Positions 1 through 5,793 of a DNA stretch of 5,884 nt are shown piece by piece. Where the stretch lies: positions 8,579-14,462 of the forward strand of contig DIMZ01000245.1 in the NCBI GenBank assembly GCA_002425825.1. Reading direction: 5' to 3'. Position numbers and translations under genes: made by a program. Origin of the DNA: Cloacimonetes bacterium UBA5553 (GTDB taxonomy: Bacteria; Cloacimonadota; Cloacimonadia; Cloacimonadales; Cloacimonadaceae). A model generated the notes under the pieces. That model was given only the letters and a program-made list of their open reading frames with translations, was not told where the DNA came from and did no database searches. The first letter of the stretch is position 1; the number at the start of each line of letters is the position of its first letter.

Positions 1-797
1 CCTTCCTTGATGTTGGCTATTATGTATCCCGCTTCCCCGCAGGTAAGCCCGGGCTGAGGCTGGAACTTCAGTCCTAAATAGCCGATTTCTTCTATATCAT
101 ATTCTTTGTTGTTGCTAAATAGCTTTATCTTGTCCCCTTTCTTCAGGTTACCATCGAAAAGGCGTACCAATACCACCACACCGCGATACATATCGAAATA
201 TGAATCGAAGATAAGGGCTTTTACAGTGCCATTTTCATCTCCCCTGGGGGCAGGCAGGTGGGTTACCACGGCATCAAGCAGTTCATTTATACCCATGCCC
301 GCCTTGGCACTAACCTTCTGAATGTCTTCCGGCATGCAGCCCAGTATTTCCATCAGGTCATGCTCAGTGCCTTCTATGTCGGCTTTGGGCAAGTCAATTT
401 TATTAAGCGCAGGCAATAGCTCCAGGTTGTTTTCCAGAGCCAGATAAAGGTTGCTCATCGTTTGAGCTGTGATGCCCTGTGAGGCATCCACCAGCAATAT
501 GGCACCTTCGCAGGATGCCAAAGCGCGGGACACTTCATAAGAGAAATCCACGTGTCCGGGGGTGTCTATCAGGTTCAACACATAGTCCTGCCCCTTATAA
601 GTATGCACCATGCGGATGGCGTGGCTTTTTATGGTAATGCCTTTCTCGCGTTCCAAGTCCATGCTATCCAGCACTTGGGCTACTTCTTTGCCCTTGCCGA
701 TAACGTTGGTAACTTCCAGAAAGCGGTCGGCAAGAGTTGATTTGCCGTGATCAATATGCGCAATTATGCAGAAATTGCGTATAAATTCTTGTTTCAT
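1..797 (-). CDS. lepA: Translation elongation factor 4 (LepA), N-terminal 265 residues, cut by window edge
   Basis: LepA/EF4 is a ribosome-associated translational GTPase, known to bind the ribosome and back-translocate tRNAs in vitro and linked to 30S biogenesis and initiation in vivo. The reading frame from ATG at 797 shows a full G domain: G1 AHIDHGKST (residues 13-21), G2 GIT (53-55), G3 DTPGH (78-82, with His82 at the catalytic position), G4 NKID (132-135) and G5 SAK (163-165). The start of beta-barrel domain II follows, with YRGVVVLVRLFDG (204-216) and KKGDKI. The LEREKGITIK and NKIDLP context is typical of LepA and separates it from EF-G, EF-Tu and TypA. The frame is open to position 1, so roughly the last 330 residues of a usual 600, including the LepA-specific C-terminal domain, lie outside. 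It follows a 312-bp gap and so may have its own promoter. The start is supported by a Shine-Dalgarno sequence 5 nt upstream. Confidence 0.97.
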   Translation of the reverse strand, partial: MKQEFIRNFCIIAHIDHGKSTLADRFLEVTNVIGKGKEVAQVLDSMDLEREKGITIKSHAIRMVHTYKGQDYVLNLIDTPGHVDFSYEVSRALASCEGAILLVDASQGITAQTMSNLYLALENNLELLPALNKIDLPKADIEGTEHDLMEILGCMPEDIQKVSAKAGMGINELLDAVVTHLPAPRGDENGTVKALIFDSYFDMYRGVVVLVRLFDGNLKKGDKIKLFSNNKEYDIEEIGYLGLKFQPQPGLTCGEAGYIIANIKE

Positions 798-802
798 TTT
801 AT

Positions 803-808
803 ATCCTT
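803..808 (-). promoter_or_regulatory. Ribosome binding site of lepA
   Basis: Read on the minus strand, this is AAGGAT, five bases before the ATG at 797. It is a moderate Shine-Dalgarno match and fixes the lepA start. It lies directly beside the base of a possible leader hairpin (813-819 with 859-865), which could affect access to it. Confidence 0.75.
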
Positions 809-812
809 AGTT

Positions 813-865
813 TGCAGTTAAATGCTTCATCTACCCTATTGTTAGGATTCAGACCAAAAACTGCA
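813..865 (-). promoter_or_regulatory. Possible hairpin in the lepA leader
   Basis: TGCAGTT (813-819) and AACTGCA (859-865) are perfect 7-base inverted copies separated by 39 bases. The loop contains a second small inverted repeat, CCTA/TAGG (835-838 and 843-846). If the lepA transcript starts upstream of 865, the leader could fold so that the stem ends a few bases before the lepA Shine-Dalgarno. The loop is long and the stem short, so this is a weak prediction and no known riboswitch class is recognised. Confidence 0.25.
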
Positions 866-1085
866 CAGGGGAGCTTTTGTCAATCTCCATGTTGCAAATG
901 GACATCAGCATAATCCAGAATTAGCCCCTTGTTCCCTGCTGTCATTGCAGTATCATTACGGGTTTATTGCAGATTAAATCTGTAATGAATGTGCAATGAT
1001 AGCGTCATGCAAGCAAGTGATAATGTCGAGTTTGGGACACGGGAACAATAGGAAAACTATTACTAACCGGAACTGATTTAACTGC
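814..1085. repeat. 10-bp inverted repeat bounding most of the intergenic region
   Basis: GCAGTTAAAT at 814-823 and ATTTAACTGC at 1076-1085 are perfect reverse complements lying at the two edges of the gap. GCAGTTAA recurs in direct orientation at 1089-1096 and is followed there, as in the left copy, by GCTTC (824-828 and 1097-1101). This resembles the terminal repeats of a miniature mobile element of about 270 bp. However, I find no target-site duplication and no transposase, and ten bases can match by chance. Confidence 0.3.
929..1048. repeat. Nested imperfect inverted repeat, unknown function
   Basis: The left arm at 937-959 is complementary to the right arm at 982-1004. TCATTGCA (942-949) pairs perfectly with TGCAATGA (992-999), and TCATTAC (953-959) pairs perfectly with GTAATGA (982-988), in the same register across a symmetric 3-base internal loop. 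GCT (938-940) pairs with AGC (1001-1003). In plus-strand RNA, positions 937/1004 and 941/1000 would be G-U pairs. An outer perfect pair, TTGTTCCC (929-936) with GGGAACAA (1041-1048), encloses this hairpin plus 36 further bases that include a small TGTC/GACA stem (1024-1039). No U-tract follows on either strand, so it does not look like an intrinsic terminator. It could be a small structured RNA, a miniature repeat element or a regulatory palindrome. Confidence 0.55.
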
Positions 1086-1096
1086 TTCGCAGTTAA
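1078..1096 (-). terminator. Short stable hairpin after the nucleotidase gene, possible transcript 3' end
   Basis: TTAACTGC (1078-1085) and GCAGTTAA (1089-1096) form a perfect 8-bp stem around a 3-base loop. On the minus strand the tip reads GCGAAGC, a sequence known for unusually stable mini-hairpins. It starts 13 bases after the nucleotidase stop codon, where an operon terminator would be expected. The transcript does not run into a U-rich tract after it, so classical Rho-independent termination is doubtful. It may instead protect a 3' end made by Rho or by processing. Confidence 0.4.
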
Positions 1097-1109
1097 GCTT
1101 CTTACAACC

Positions 1110-2576
1110 TTACTTCTTTCCGAACTGCAGGATAAGCTGTTTTATCATGGCTTCAAGAATCAGGTCACCGGTTTCCTGCACGTCGAAGGGTTCAAAGCCC
1201 AGGTATTTATCCCACTGCCCCACAATGTAATCGTGGCTAACCACTCGGTACTTGGTATCCGGCTCTAGCGCGCGATTATTAACTTCCCACACCTTTTTGC
1301 TGTGGCCATGACCGCCGGGACAATCCTGAACAGCCTCTTTTAAGCCAGCAGTTTGCACAATGTCGTAGGGCTTATCCACTGCGTTCTTGCGGTTATACTC
1401 ATCCATCTTCAGCAGGTCTTTGCCATAGCAAGAGAATAGCACCACGTAGTTACTAAAGGGCAGCAATTCGTGCATATCGCCCAAAGTTACGTCTCCCGCG
1501 GGGATAAATTTGCGGATGCCACCGTTGTTGATGATGGCAATATCGGGCTTATAGGGCTTTTTGTATTCCGCCAGAAGCGAGTTCGCCACCCATTTCGATA
1601 CCGCAGTTTCCTTAAACTTATCCGGTTTCCAGTCTTCGGGTATGCGGGCAATGGTTTTGCCCATGCTAATCTGAATGCTGTCGGCAAGGGTGGTTACAAA
1701 GTTTGCCAGCCTGGTATCAGCCTGTTCTTTTGGCTGCCAGAGGGGGATTTGAGTGGTTTTTAGTGAGGCAATGCGGTCGTTAAGCACCTCTATATCAAGT
1801 TGTCCCAAAAGCATATTATGACTGCCAGCGGAGGCTATGTAGATGCCATTAACCTGCCACGGTTCTTCTATGTTTACATGTGAGTGGCCCCCAATTATCA
1901 GGTCGATACGATTGTCCAGGTTAGCAGCCAGCAAGCTATCTGCCTCGATGCCCAAATGAGTTAGAAGTATTACTAGGTCGCTATTGGCGTCCACGTAGTC
2001 TATGTATTCGTCTATTGCCTTCTTATAAGGCAGGATGTTTAGTTCGCTAATGTTTTCACGTTTCACCTTTTCGGGTAGCTCCACCAATGTTAGCCCCATA
2101 ATACCGATTTTCAGGGAATCCAGAGCGATTATCTTATATGGATTTTGCCCAAATGGCTTATCCTGTTTTGTTCGTAGATTGGTGGATACAAAGGGGTAAT
2201 CGGCAAGTTCGGTAAGCTTTATGGTATTGGCAAAGCTTTGGTCGAACTCATGATTGCCAAAGGTGCTGGCATCCAACCCCAAGAGGTTAAAAACCTCTAT
2301 CACTGCTCCACCAATTGCGCCATTATGCGTCATGGAAGCAAAGATGCTGCCGGTCTGCTGATCTCCGGCATCCACATAGATGGAACGGGCTGCGCTGCTG
2401 CGGGCATGCGACAGGTGATGCTCCAGATTAATGTAGCCGCCAATGTGGTCGCCGGACTTGGTATTTTGTGCCTGGTATATGCCGTGAGTGTCGTTGGTGT
2501 GCAGTATCCTGATGGGCACTGCGCTTAGGGCGCAAACACAAACGAGGCTTATAAGAAGTAGGCTGAATTTTTTCAT
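1110..2576 (-). CDS. Exported 5'-nucleotidase-family metallophosphoesterase (UshA/CpdB superfamily)
   Basis: This 488-residue protein belongs to the two-domain family that hydrolyses nucleotides, cyclic nucleotides or UDP-sugars in the periplasm. An N-terminal signal peptide (MKKFSLLLISLVCVCALSA) is followed by a metallophosphatase domain with the full two-metal set: D29/H31 in HTNDTHG, D72 in DAGD, N108/H109 in GNHE, H207 in THLG, and H231/H233 in GGHSH. The 5'-nucleotidase C-terminal domain shows NNGGIRKFIPAGDVTLGDM (350-368) and LLPFSN (371-376). Near the end, where many relatives have a GGDGY-like motif, this protein has GQWDKYLGF (453-461), so its substrate cannot be named. The ATG at 2576 was chosen over a TTG 51 bases upstream: it gives a clean signal peptide and has a strong Shine-Dalgarno, whereas the longer form would add charged residues and run into kdsB. 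It is the last gene of the operon, 13 bases after kdsB. Confidence 0.93.
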   Translation of the reverse strand: MKKFSLLLISLVCVCALSAVPIRILHTNDTHGIYQAQNTKSGDHIGGYINLEHHLSHARSSAARSIYVDAGDQQTGSIFASMTHNGAIGGAVIEVFNLLGLDASTFGNHEFDQSFANTIKLTELADYPFVSTNLRTKQDKPFGQNPYKIIALDSLKIGIMGLTLVELPEKVKRENISELNILPYKKAIDEYIDYVDANSDLVILLTHLGIEADSLLAANLDNRIDLIIGGHSHVNIEEPWQVNGIYIASAGSHNMLLGQLDIEVLNDRIASLKTTQIPLWQPKEQADTRLANFVTTLADSIQISMGKTIARIPEDWKPDKFKETAVSKWVANSLLAEYKKPYKPDIAIINNGGIRKFIPAGDVTLGDMHELLPFSNYVVLFSCYGKDLLKMDEYNRKNAVDKPYDIVQTAGLKEAVQDCPGGHGHSKKVWEVNNRALEPDTKYRVVSHDYIVGQWDKYLGFEPFDVQETGDLILEAMIKQLILQFGKK

Positions 2577-2583
2577 TATCTGG

Positions 2584-2589
2584 CTCCTT
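2584..2589 (-). promoter_or_regulatory. Ribosome binding site of the nucleotidase gene
   Basis: Read on the minus strand this is AAGGAG, seven bases before ATG 2576 and immediately after the kdsB stop codon. It is the strongest Shine-Dalgarno in the window. It decides the start in favour of the signal-peptide form and suggests independent as well as coupled initiation. Confidence 0.88.
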
Positions 2590-3330
2590 TTAGCTTTGCA
2601 AATTGAGCAGCATTTCCACCATGGCAAGATCTTCCGGTGTGTCTATGCCAATGCCCTGATAATCGGTGATTACCATGCGGATGGGAATGCCATTTTCCAA
2701 GGCTCGCAGTTGCTCCAGCTTTTCAGTTTGCTCCAGTTTACTTATGGGGAGCTCTACGAACTTTAAGAGGGTTTCACGGCGATAGGCATAAACGCCTATA
2801 TGGCGGTAATACGTGTAGTTTATGTCGTTATCCCTGCAAAAAGGGATGGCGGAACGGGAGAAATATAGGGCATTGGATTTGGTGTCGGTAACCACCTTCA
2901 CGATGTTTGGGTTAGACAGCATTTCCGGCTCGCTAACCGGAGTCATCAGGCTTGCCATCTGCACCTGCGGGTCACTGAACTGGCTTAGCAACTTTGCCAG
3001 GGAATCGGTGTCTATCATCGGTTCATCACCCTGGATGTTTACTATCACCTCGGCGGGAGGGAGCTTTGTAGCTGCTTCGGCAATTCTGTCGCTACCGCTG
3101 GCGTGGTTAACGTTGGTCATTACCGCCTTGCCGCCAAAGGCAAGCACTGTGGAGAATATCTCCTCGTGATCGGTAGCCACTACCACACTGTCGAACAGAT
3201 TGCAGGATAGCACCTTGCGATAAACATGGCTGATAATGGGCTCGCCTGCCAACAAAGCAAGAGCTTTGGCGGGAAAGCGGGTGGAGGCATAGCGTGCCGG
3301 GATGATGGCGATGGAGCTTATATTATTCAT
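2590..3330 (-). CDS. kdsB: 3-deoxy-manno-octulosonate cytidylyltransferase (CMP-Kdo synthetase)
   Basis: KdsB activates Kdo with CTP, giving CMP-Kdo and pyrophosphate. CMP-Kdo is the donor that cytoplasmic Kdo transferases add to lipid A precursors. The 246-residue length matches the family (E. coli about 248). Diagnostic motifs run in order: IPARYASTRFPAK (10-22, nucleotide-binding loop), VATDHEEI (51-58), GSDRIAEA (79-86), NIQGDEPMI (98-106, metal and substrate site), NPNIVKVV (140-147), YRHIGVYAYR (175-184), EKLEQLRALENG (203-214) and GIGIDTPEDL (226-235). GSDRIAE with HIGVYAYR and LEQLR separates it from IspD and from CMP-sialate synthetases. ATG 3330 overlaps the mnmG stop by 8 bases and has AGGA seven bases upstream. 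It implies a Kdo-containing outer membrane. No other lipopolysaccharide gene is in the window. Confidence 0.97.
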   Translation of the reverse strand: MNNISSIAIIPARYASTRFPAKALALLAGEPIISHVYRKVLSCNLFDSVVVATDHEEIFSTVLAFGGKAVMTNVNHASGSDRIAEAATKLPPAEVIVNIQGDEPMIDTDSLAKLLSQFSDPQVQMASLMTPVSEPEMLSNPNIVKVVTDTKSNALYFSRSAIPFCRDNDINYTYYRHIGVYAYRRETLLKFVELPISKLEQTEKLEQLRALENGIPIRMVITDYQGIGIDTPEDLAMVEMLLNLQS

Positions 3331-5176
3331 CGGCTTTTCCTGAAGGATTTTTGCGCAGCCAAATCATCAGGGCAGAGCTGTCGCTGTAGTTTACGCCCGG
3401 AATGCGCATAGCCTGACCTATGCTGCGTGGTTTTATTTTTGCCAGCTTCTCTCTTGCTTCCCAGGCGATGCTGGGAATGCCAAAGAAGTCCGTATCTGGC
3501 GGGATAACAAGGTTTTCAGCTTGGTTAAAGCGTATAATTTCTTCTTGCATGCGCACTAAATAGCCCTCGTATTTAATCTCAATCTCGATGCGGTTCTGAA
3601 TGTCTTTGCTCAACTCAGGCGGGGCAGTGTAGCCGTATTCGGCAAGATTGGCAAAGCTTATCTCGGGGCGGCGTAGAAGCTGGCTAAACTTAATCGGTTC
3701 TTTTACATCCCCCCGGGCTATGCAATTACTGCTCTTTAACCTTTCCAGCTCTGCTGCTTTTAGCTGCAACATTTGGGAAAAGCGTTGCCATCGCTGCTGG
3801 GAGACCAGGCCAAGCTTGTGGGCAATGGGCATCAAGCGTTCATCGGCATTGTCCTGACGCAGCAGCAAGCGGTATTCCGCGCGAGAAGTGAACATACGGT
3901 AAGGCTCATTTGTGCCGCTGGTAACCAAATCGTCTATCAGCACACCCATGTAGGAATTGCTTCGCGAGAGCACAAGCGGTTCTTTGCCTTCCAGATATAG
4001 CCCGGCATTTATGCCTGCAATAAGTCCCTGGGCTGCGGCTTCTTCATAGCCGGAAGTGCCATTTATCTGCCCGGCAAAATACAAGCCCGGCAGCTTTTTA
4101 CAGGCAAGAGAAGCGTCTATCTCCGACGGATTTACGTAGTCGTATTCTATCGCGTAGGCATAGCGCAGGATGGTAGCCTGCTCCATGCCGGGAATGCTGT
4201 GCACAATCTGCTCTTGAATATGTGGAGGCAGGCTGGTGGAAATGCCGTTCACGTATGCTTCGTGGGTGTTCACTCCCTCGGGCTCGATAAAGATGTGATG
4301 GCTGTCACGCTGAGGAAACTTTACTATCTTATCCTCAATTGAGGGGCAATAGCGCGGGCCTATGCCGGTGATAATGCCTGAATATAGTGCCGATTCCAGG
4401 ATGTTAGCCTGAATAATGCGCGAAGTTTCGGGAGTGGTATGCGTTAAATAGCAGGATACGCGGTTTTGCAAAGCTATATCACGGTAATAAGAAAAGCCTT
4501 GGGGATCATCATCACCTGGCTGTTCTTCCAGGCAGCTATAGTCCAGACTGCGCAGGTCAACCCTGGGTGGCGTTCCGGTTTTGAAGCGTTGCACGCTTAA
4601 GCCCAAAGCGCCCAAATGTAGCGAAAGATCATCCGCACTGGGTTCACCGCTTCTTCCGCCTGAATAGCTAATCTTGCCAACGTGTATCTTACCCCGCAGA
4701 AAGGTGCCGGAGGCTATTATTACCGTAGGAGCGTAGTATTCACGCCCAATCTGGCTAAGCACTCCGCAGACCCTGCCTTCGTGGATTATTAGTTCGGTGA
4801 TGGTGGCTTCAATAATCTGCAATCCGCTTTGCGCTTCCAAGGCTTCCCGCATCAGGCGATGATATGCTTCTCTATCGTTCTGGGCGCGTGGTGCCCATAC
4901 CGCGGGACCTTTGCTGCGGTTCAGCATGCGGTAGTGAATGCCACTAAGGTCTGCTGCTCTGCCCATCTCCCCACCCATAGCATCCACCTCACGGGCTAAA
5001 TGCCCCTTGGCAGGGCCGCCGATGGAGGGATTGCAGCTCATGCGGCCTATTGCCTCAAGCTTAATGGTAAAGATGGCTACGTTCAAGCCCCTTCGGGCTG
5101 CTATCAAAGCTGCTTCTATGCCGGCGTGTCCGGCACCCACGACTATTACATCCCAGGTGGAAGTAAAATGCATCAT
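3323..5176 (-). CDS. mnmG: tRNA uridine-5-carboxymethylaminomethyl modification enzyme MnmG (GidA)
   Basis: MnmG is the FAD- and NADH-dependent partner of the GTPase MnmE; together they install carboxymethylaminomethyl or aminomethyl groups on U34 of certain tRNAs. From ATG 5176 the protein has 617 residues (E. coli 629). The FAD dinucleotide fold is at DVIVVGAGHAG (9-19). SCNPSIGGPAKGHL (47-60) contains Cys48, and GIGPRYCPSIEDK (271-283) contains Cys277; these match the two functional cysteines of E. coli (47 and 277). Further family blocks are LNRSKGPAVWAPRAQNDR (85-102), GLYFAGQINGTSGYEEAAAQG (364-384), SRAEYRLLLRQDNAD (431-445) and the C-terminal helical domain ending near RIPGV (591-595). 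ATG 5176 or the adjacent ATG 5173 fits the family N-terminus; a TTG at 5206 would overlap engB. No Shine-Dalgarno is seen, so coupling to engB, whose stop is 5 bases upstream, is likely. Confidence 0.97.
   Translation of the reverse strand: MMHFTSTWDVIVVGAGHAGIEAALIAARRGLNVAIFTIKLEAIGRMSCNPSIGGPAKGHLAREVDAMGGEMGRAADLSGIHYRMLNRSKGPAVWAPRAQNDREAYHRLMREALEAQSGLQIIEATITELIIHEGRVCGVLSQIGREYYAPTVIIASGTFLRGKIHVGKISYSGGRSGEPSADDLSLHLGALGLSVQRFKTGTPPRVDLRSLDYSCLEEQPGDDDPQGFSYYRDIALQNRVSCYLTHTTPETSRIIQANILESALYSGIITGIGPRYCPSIEDKIVKFPQRDSHHIFIEPEGVNTHEAYVNGISTSLPPHIQEQIVHSIPGMEQATILRYAYAIEYDYVNPSEIDASLACKKLPGLYFAGQINGTSGYEEAAAQGLIAGINAGLYLEGKEPLVLSRSNSYMGVLIDDLVTSGTNEPYRMFTSRAEYRLLLRQDNADERLMPIAHKLGLVSQQRWQRFSQMLQLKAAELERLKSSNCIARGDVKEPIKFSQLLRRPEISFANLAEYGYTAPPELSKDIQNRIEIEIKYEGYLVRMQEEIIRFNQAENLVIPPDTDFFGIPSIAWEAREKLAKIKPRSIGQAMRIPGVNYSDSSALMIWLRKNPSGKADE
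3338..3341 (-). promoter_or_regulatory. Ribosome binding site of kdsB
   Basis: Read on the minus strand it is AGGA, within CAGGAAAA, seven bases before ATG 3330 and inside the last codons of mnmG. It supports the annotated kdsB start and the 8-base overlap of the two genes. Confidence 0.75.
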
Positions 5177-5181
5177 AGGGT

Positions 5182-5793
5182 TTAGTTTAGTTTGCTGTGA
5201 ATCCAATCCAGCAGGGCTTCAAAGCCAGTGTTATTAAGGGCAGACACCGCAAAGATGGGCTCATGCTTCAAACCCAGTTCTTTGCCCAGGTTCTGGATGG
5301 TTTTGGCTATCTTGGTTTTGGGTATTTTGTCGGACTTCGTGGCAACCACACAGTGATCCACATTCCTTAGCCTTAGCATTTCCAGCATCTGAATATCCTT
5401 GCGATCGGCAGAATGACGGATATCTACCAGCACAATAATGCTGCGAAGCTGGGTGCGTTGCTCGAAGTATTTATTTACCATCTTGCGCCATTTCTCTTGC
5501 TCGTTCTGGCTTACTTCCGCAAAGCCATAGCCAGGCAAGTCAGTAAGCTGCAAGAAACCCGGAGCTTCCGAGTCATCTGTTTTATAGCGGATAAGAAAGA
5601 AATTCAGCAAGCGCGTTTTGCCCGGGTGTCCTGAGGTTTTGGCTAGCCCATGACGTGATGTAAGCAGATTTATCAGGGTGGACTTACCCACATTGCTACG
5701 CCCCGCAAAGGCAAATTCCGGATAGGCGGAAGCAGGATAGTCAGCCGGTTCCACCGCGCTTTTTACAAAGAAAGCCTGAACAAATCTAAGCAT
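5182..5793 (-). CDS. engB: Ribosome biogenesis GTPase EngB (YihA/YsxC)
   Basis: EngB is a small GTPase needed for late 50S subunit assembly and is essential in many bacteria. The 203-residue length fits the single-domain family. G motifs: G1 GRSNVGKS (31-38), the G2 threonine in GHPGKTRLLNFF (55-66, Thr60), G3 DLPGYG (85-90), G4 TKSD (152-155) and G5 VSALNNTG (183-190). The switch I block PGKTRLLNFF and the switch II block DLPGYGFAEVS separate EngB from Era, Der and YchF. VDIRHSADRKD (123-133) is another family block. The start ATG 5793 overlaps the stop of the upstream gene by 8 bases and has no clear Shine-Dalgarno, consistent with translation by ribosomes terminating there. Its stop is 5 bases before mnmG, so translation factors and tRNA modification share a transcript. 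Confidence 0.97.
   Translation of the reverse strand: MLRFVQAFFVKSAVEPADYPASAYPEFAFAGRSNVGKSTLINLLTSRHGLAKTSGHPGKTRLLNFFLIRYKTDDSEAPGFLQLTDLPGYGFAEVSQNEQEKWRKMVNKYFEQRTQLRSIIVLVDIRHSADRKDIQMLEMLRLRNVDHCVVATKSDKIPKTKIAKTIQNLGKELGLKHEPIFAVSALNNTGFEALLDWIHSKLN

Larger units (their letters stand above)
798..1109. other. 312-bp intergenic region between the kdsB-nucleotidase operon and lepA
   Basis: No open frame here has a credible start, ribosome site and protein-like composition, and I see no tRNA or rRNA. It should hold the end of the upstream operon transcript and the lepA promoter. The only promoter-like string is a perfect TTGACA on the minus strand (883 down to 878), but 16-18 bases further the sequence reads around TTTTTG, which is not a credible -10 box for a housekeeping sigma factor. 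That string sits beside a small inverted repeat (TCCAT at 886-890, ATGGA at 898-902). The region is dominated by inverted repeats, listed separately. Confidence 0.8.

Noticed and set aside
106..321. Plus-strand open frame inside lepA
   Set aside because: It lies antisense to a well-conserved GTPase frame, has low-complexity S/T/P-rich composition and resembles no family I know. The same holds for the plus-strand frames at 552-740, 1470-1763, 2238-2528, 2488-2766, 2822-3169, 3226-3411, 3648-3857, 3773-4000, 4938-5237, 5000-5185 and 5413-5634.
855..883. Sigma-70 promoter for lepA with TTGACA at 883-878
   Set aside because: The -35-like hexamer is perfect, but no acceptable -10 box lies 16-18 bases downstream, so I mention it only in the intergenic entry.
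929..1048. tRNA, tmRNA or CRISPR repeat in the gap
   Set aside because: There is no T-loop GGTTCGAATCC-like string, no acceptor stem with CCA, and no regularly spaced direct repeats with spacers.
1487..1687. Minus-strand 66-residue frame within the nucleotidase gene
   Set aside because: It is the same strand in another frame, wholly inside a gene with intact catalytic motifs, and has no family resemblance.
2517..2576. Lipoprotein signal in the nucleotidase
   Set aside because: Cysteines occur in the hydrophobic stretch (LVCVCALSA), but the residue before each is valine, which does not fit a lipobox. A signal peptidase I site around residues 18-20 fits better.
2577..2627. Longer nucleotidase start (TTG at 2627)
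   Set aside because: It would place charged and cysteine-rich residues before an obvious signal peptide and overlap kdsB. ATG 2576 has an AAGGAG site at ideal spacing.
5177..5206. Longer mnmG start (TTG at 5206)
   Set aside because: It overlaps engB, has no good ribosome site, and adds ten residues not expected at the family N-terminus, where the FAD motif starts close to the initiator methionine.
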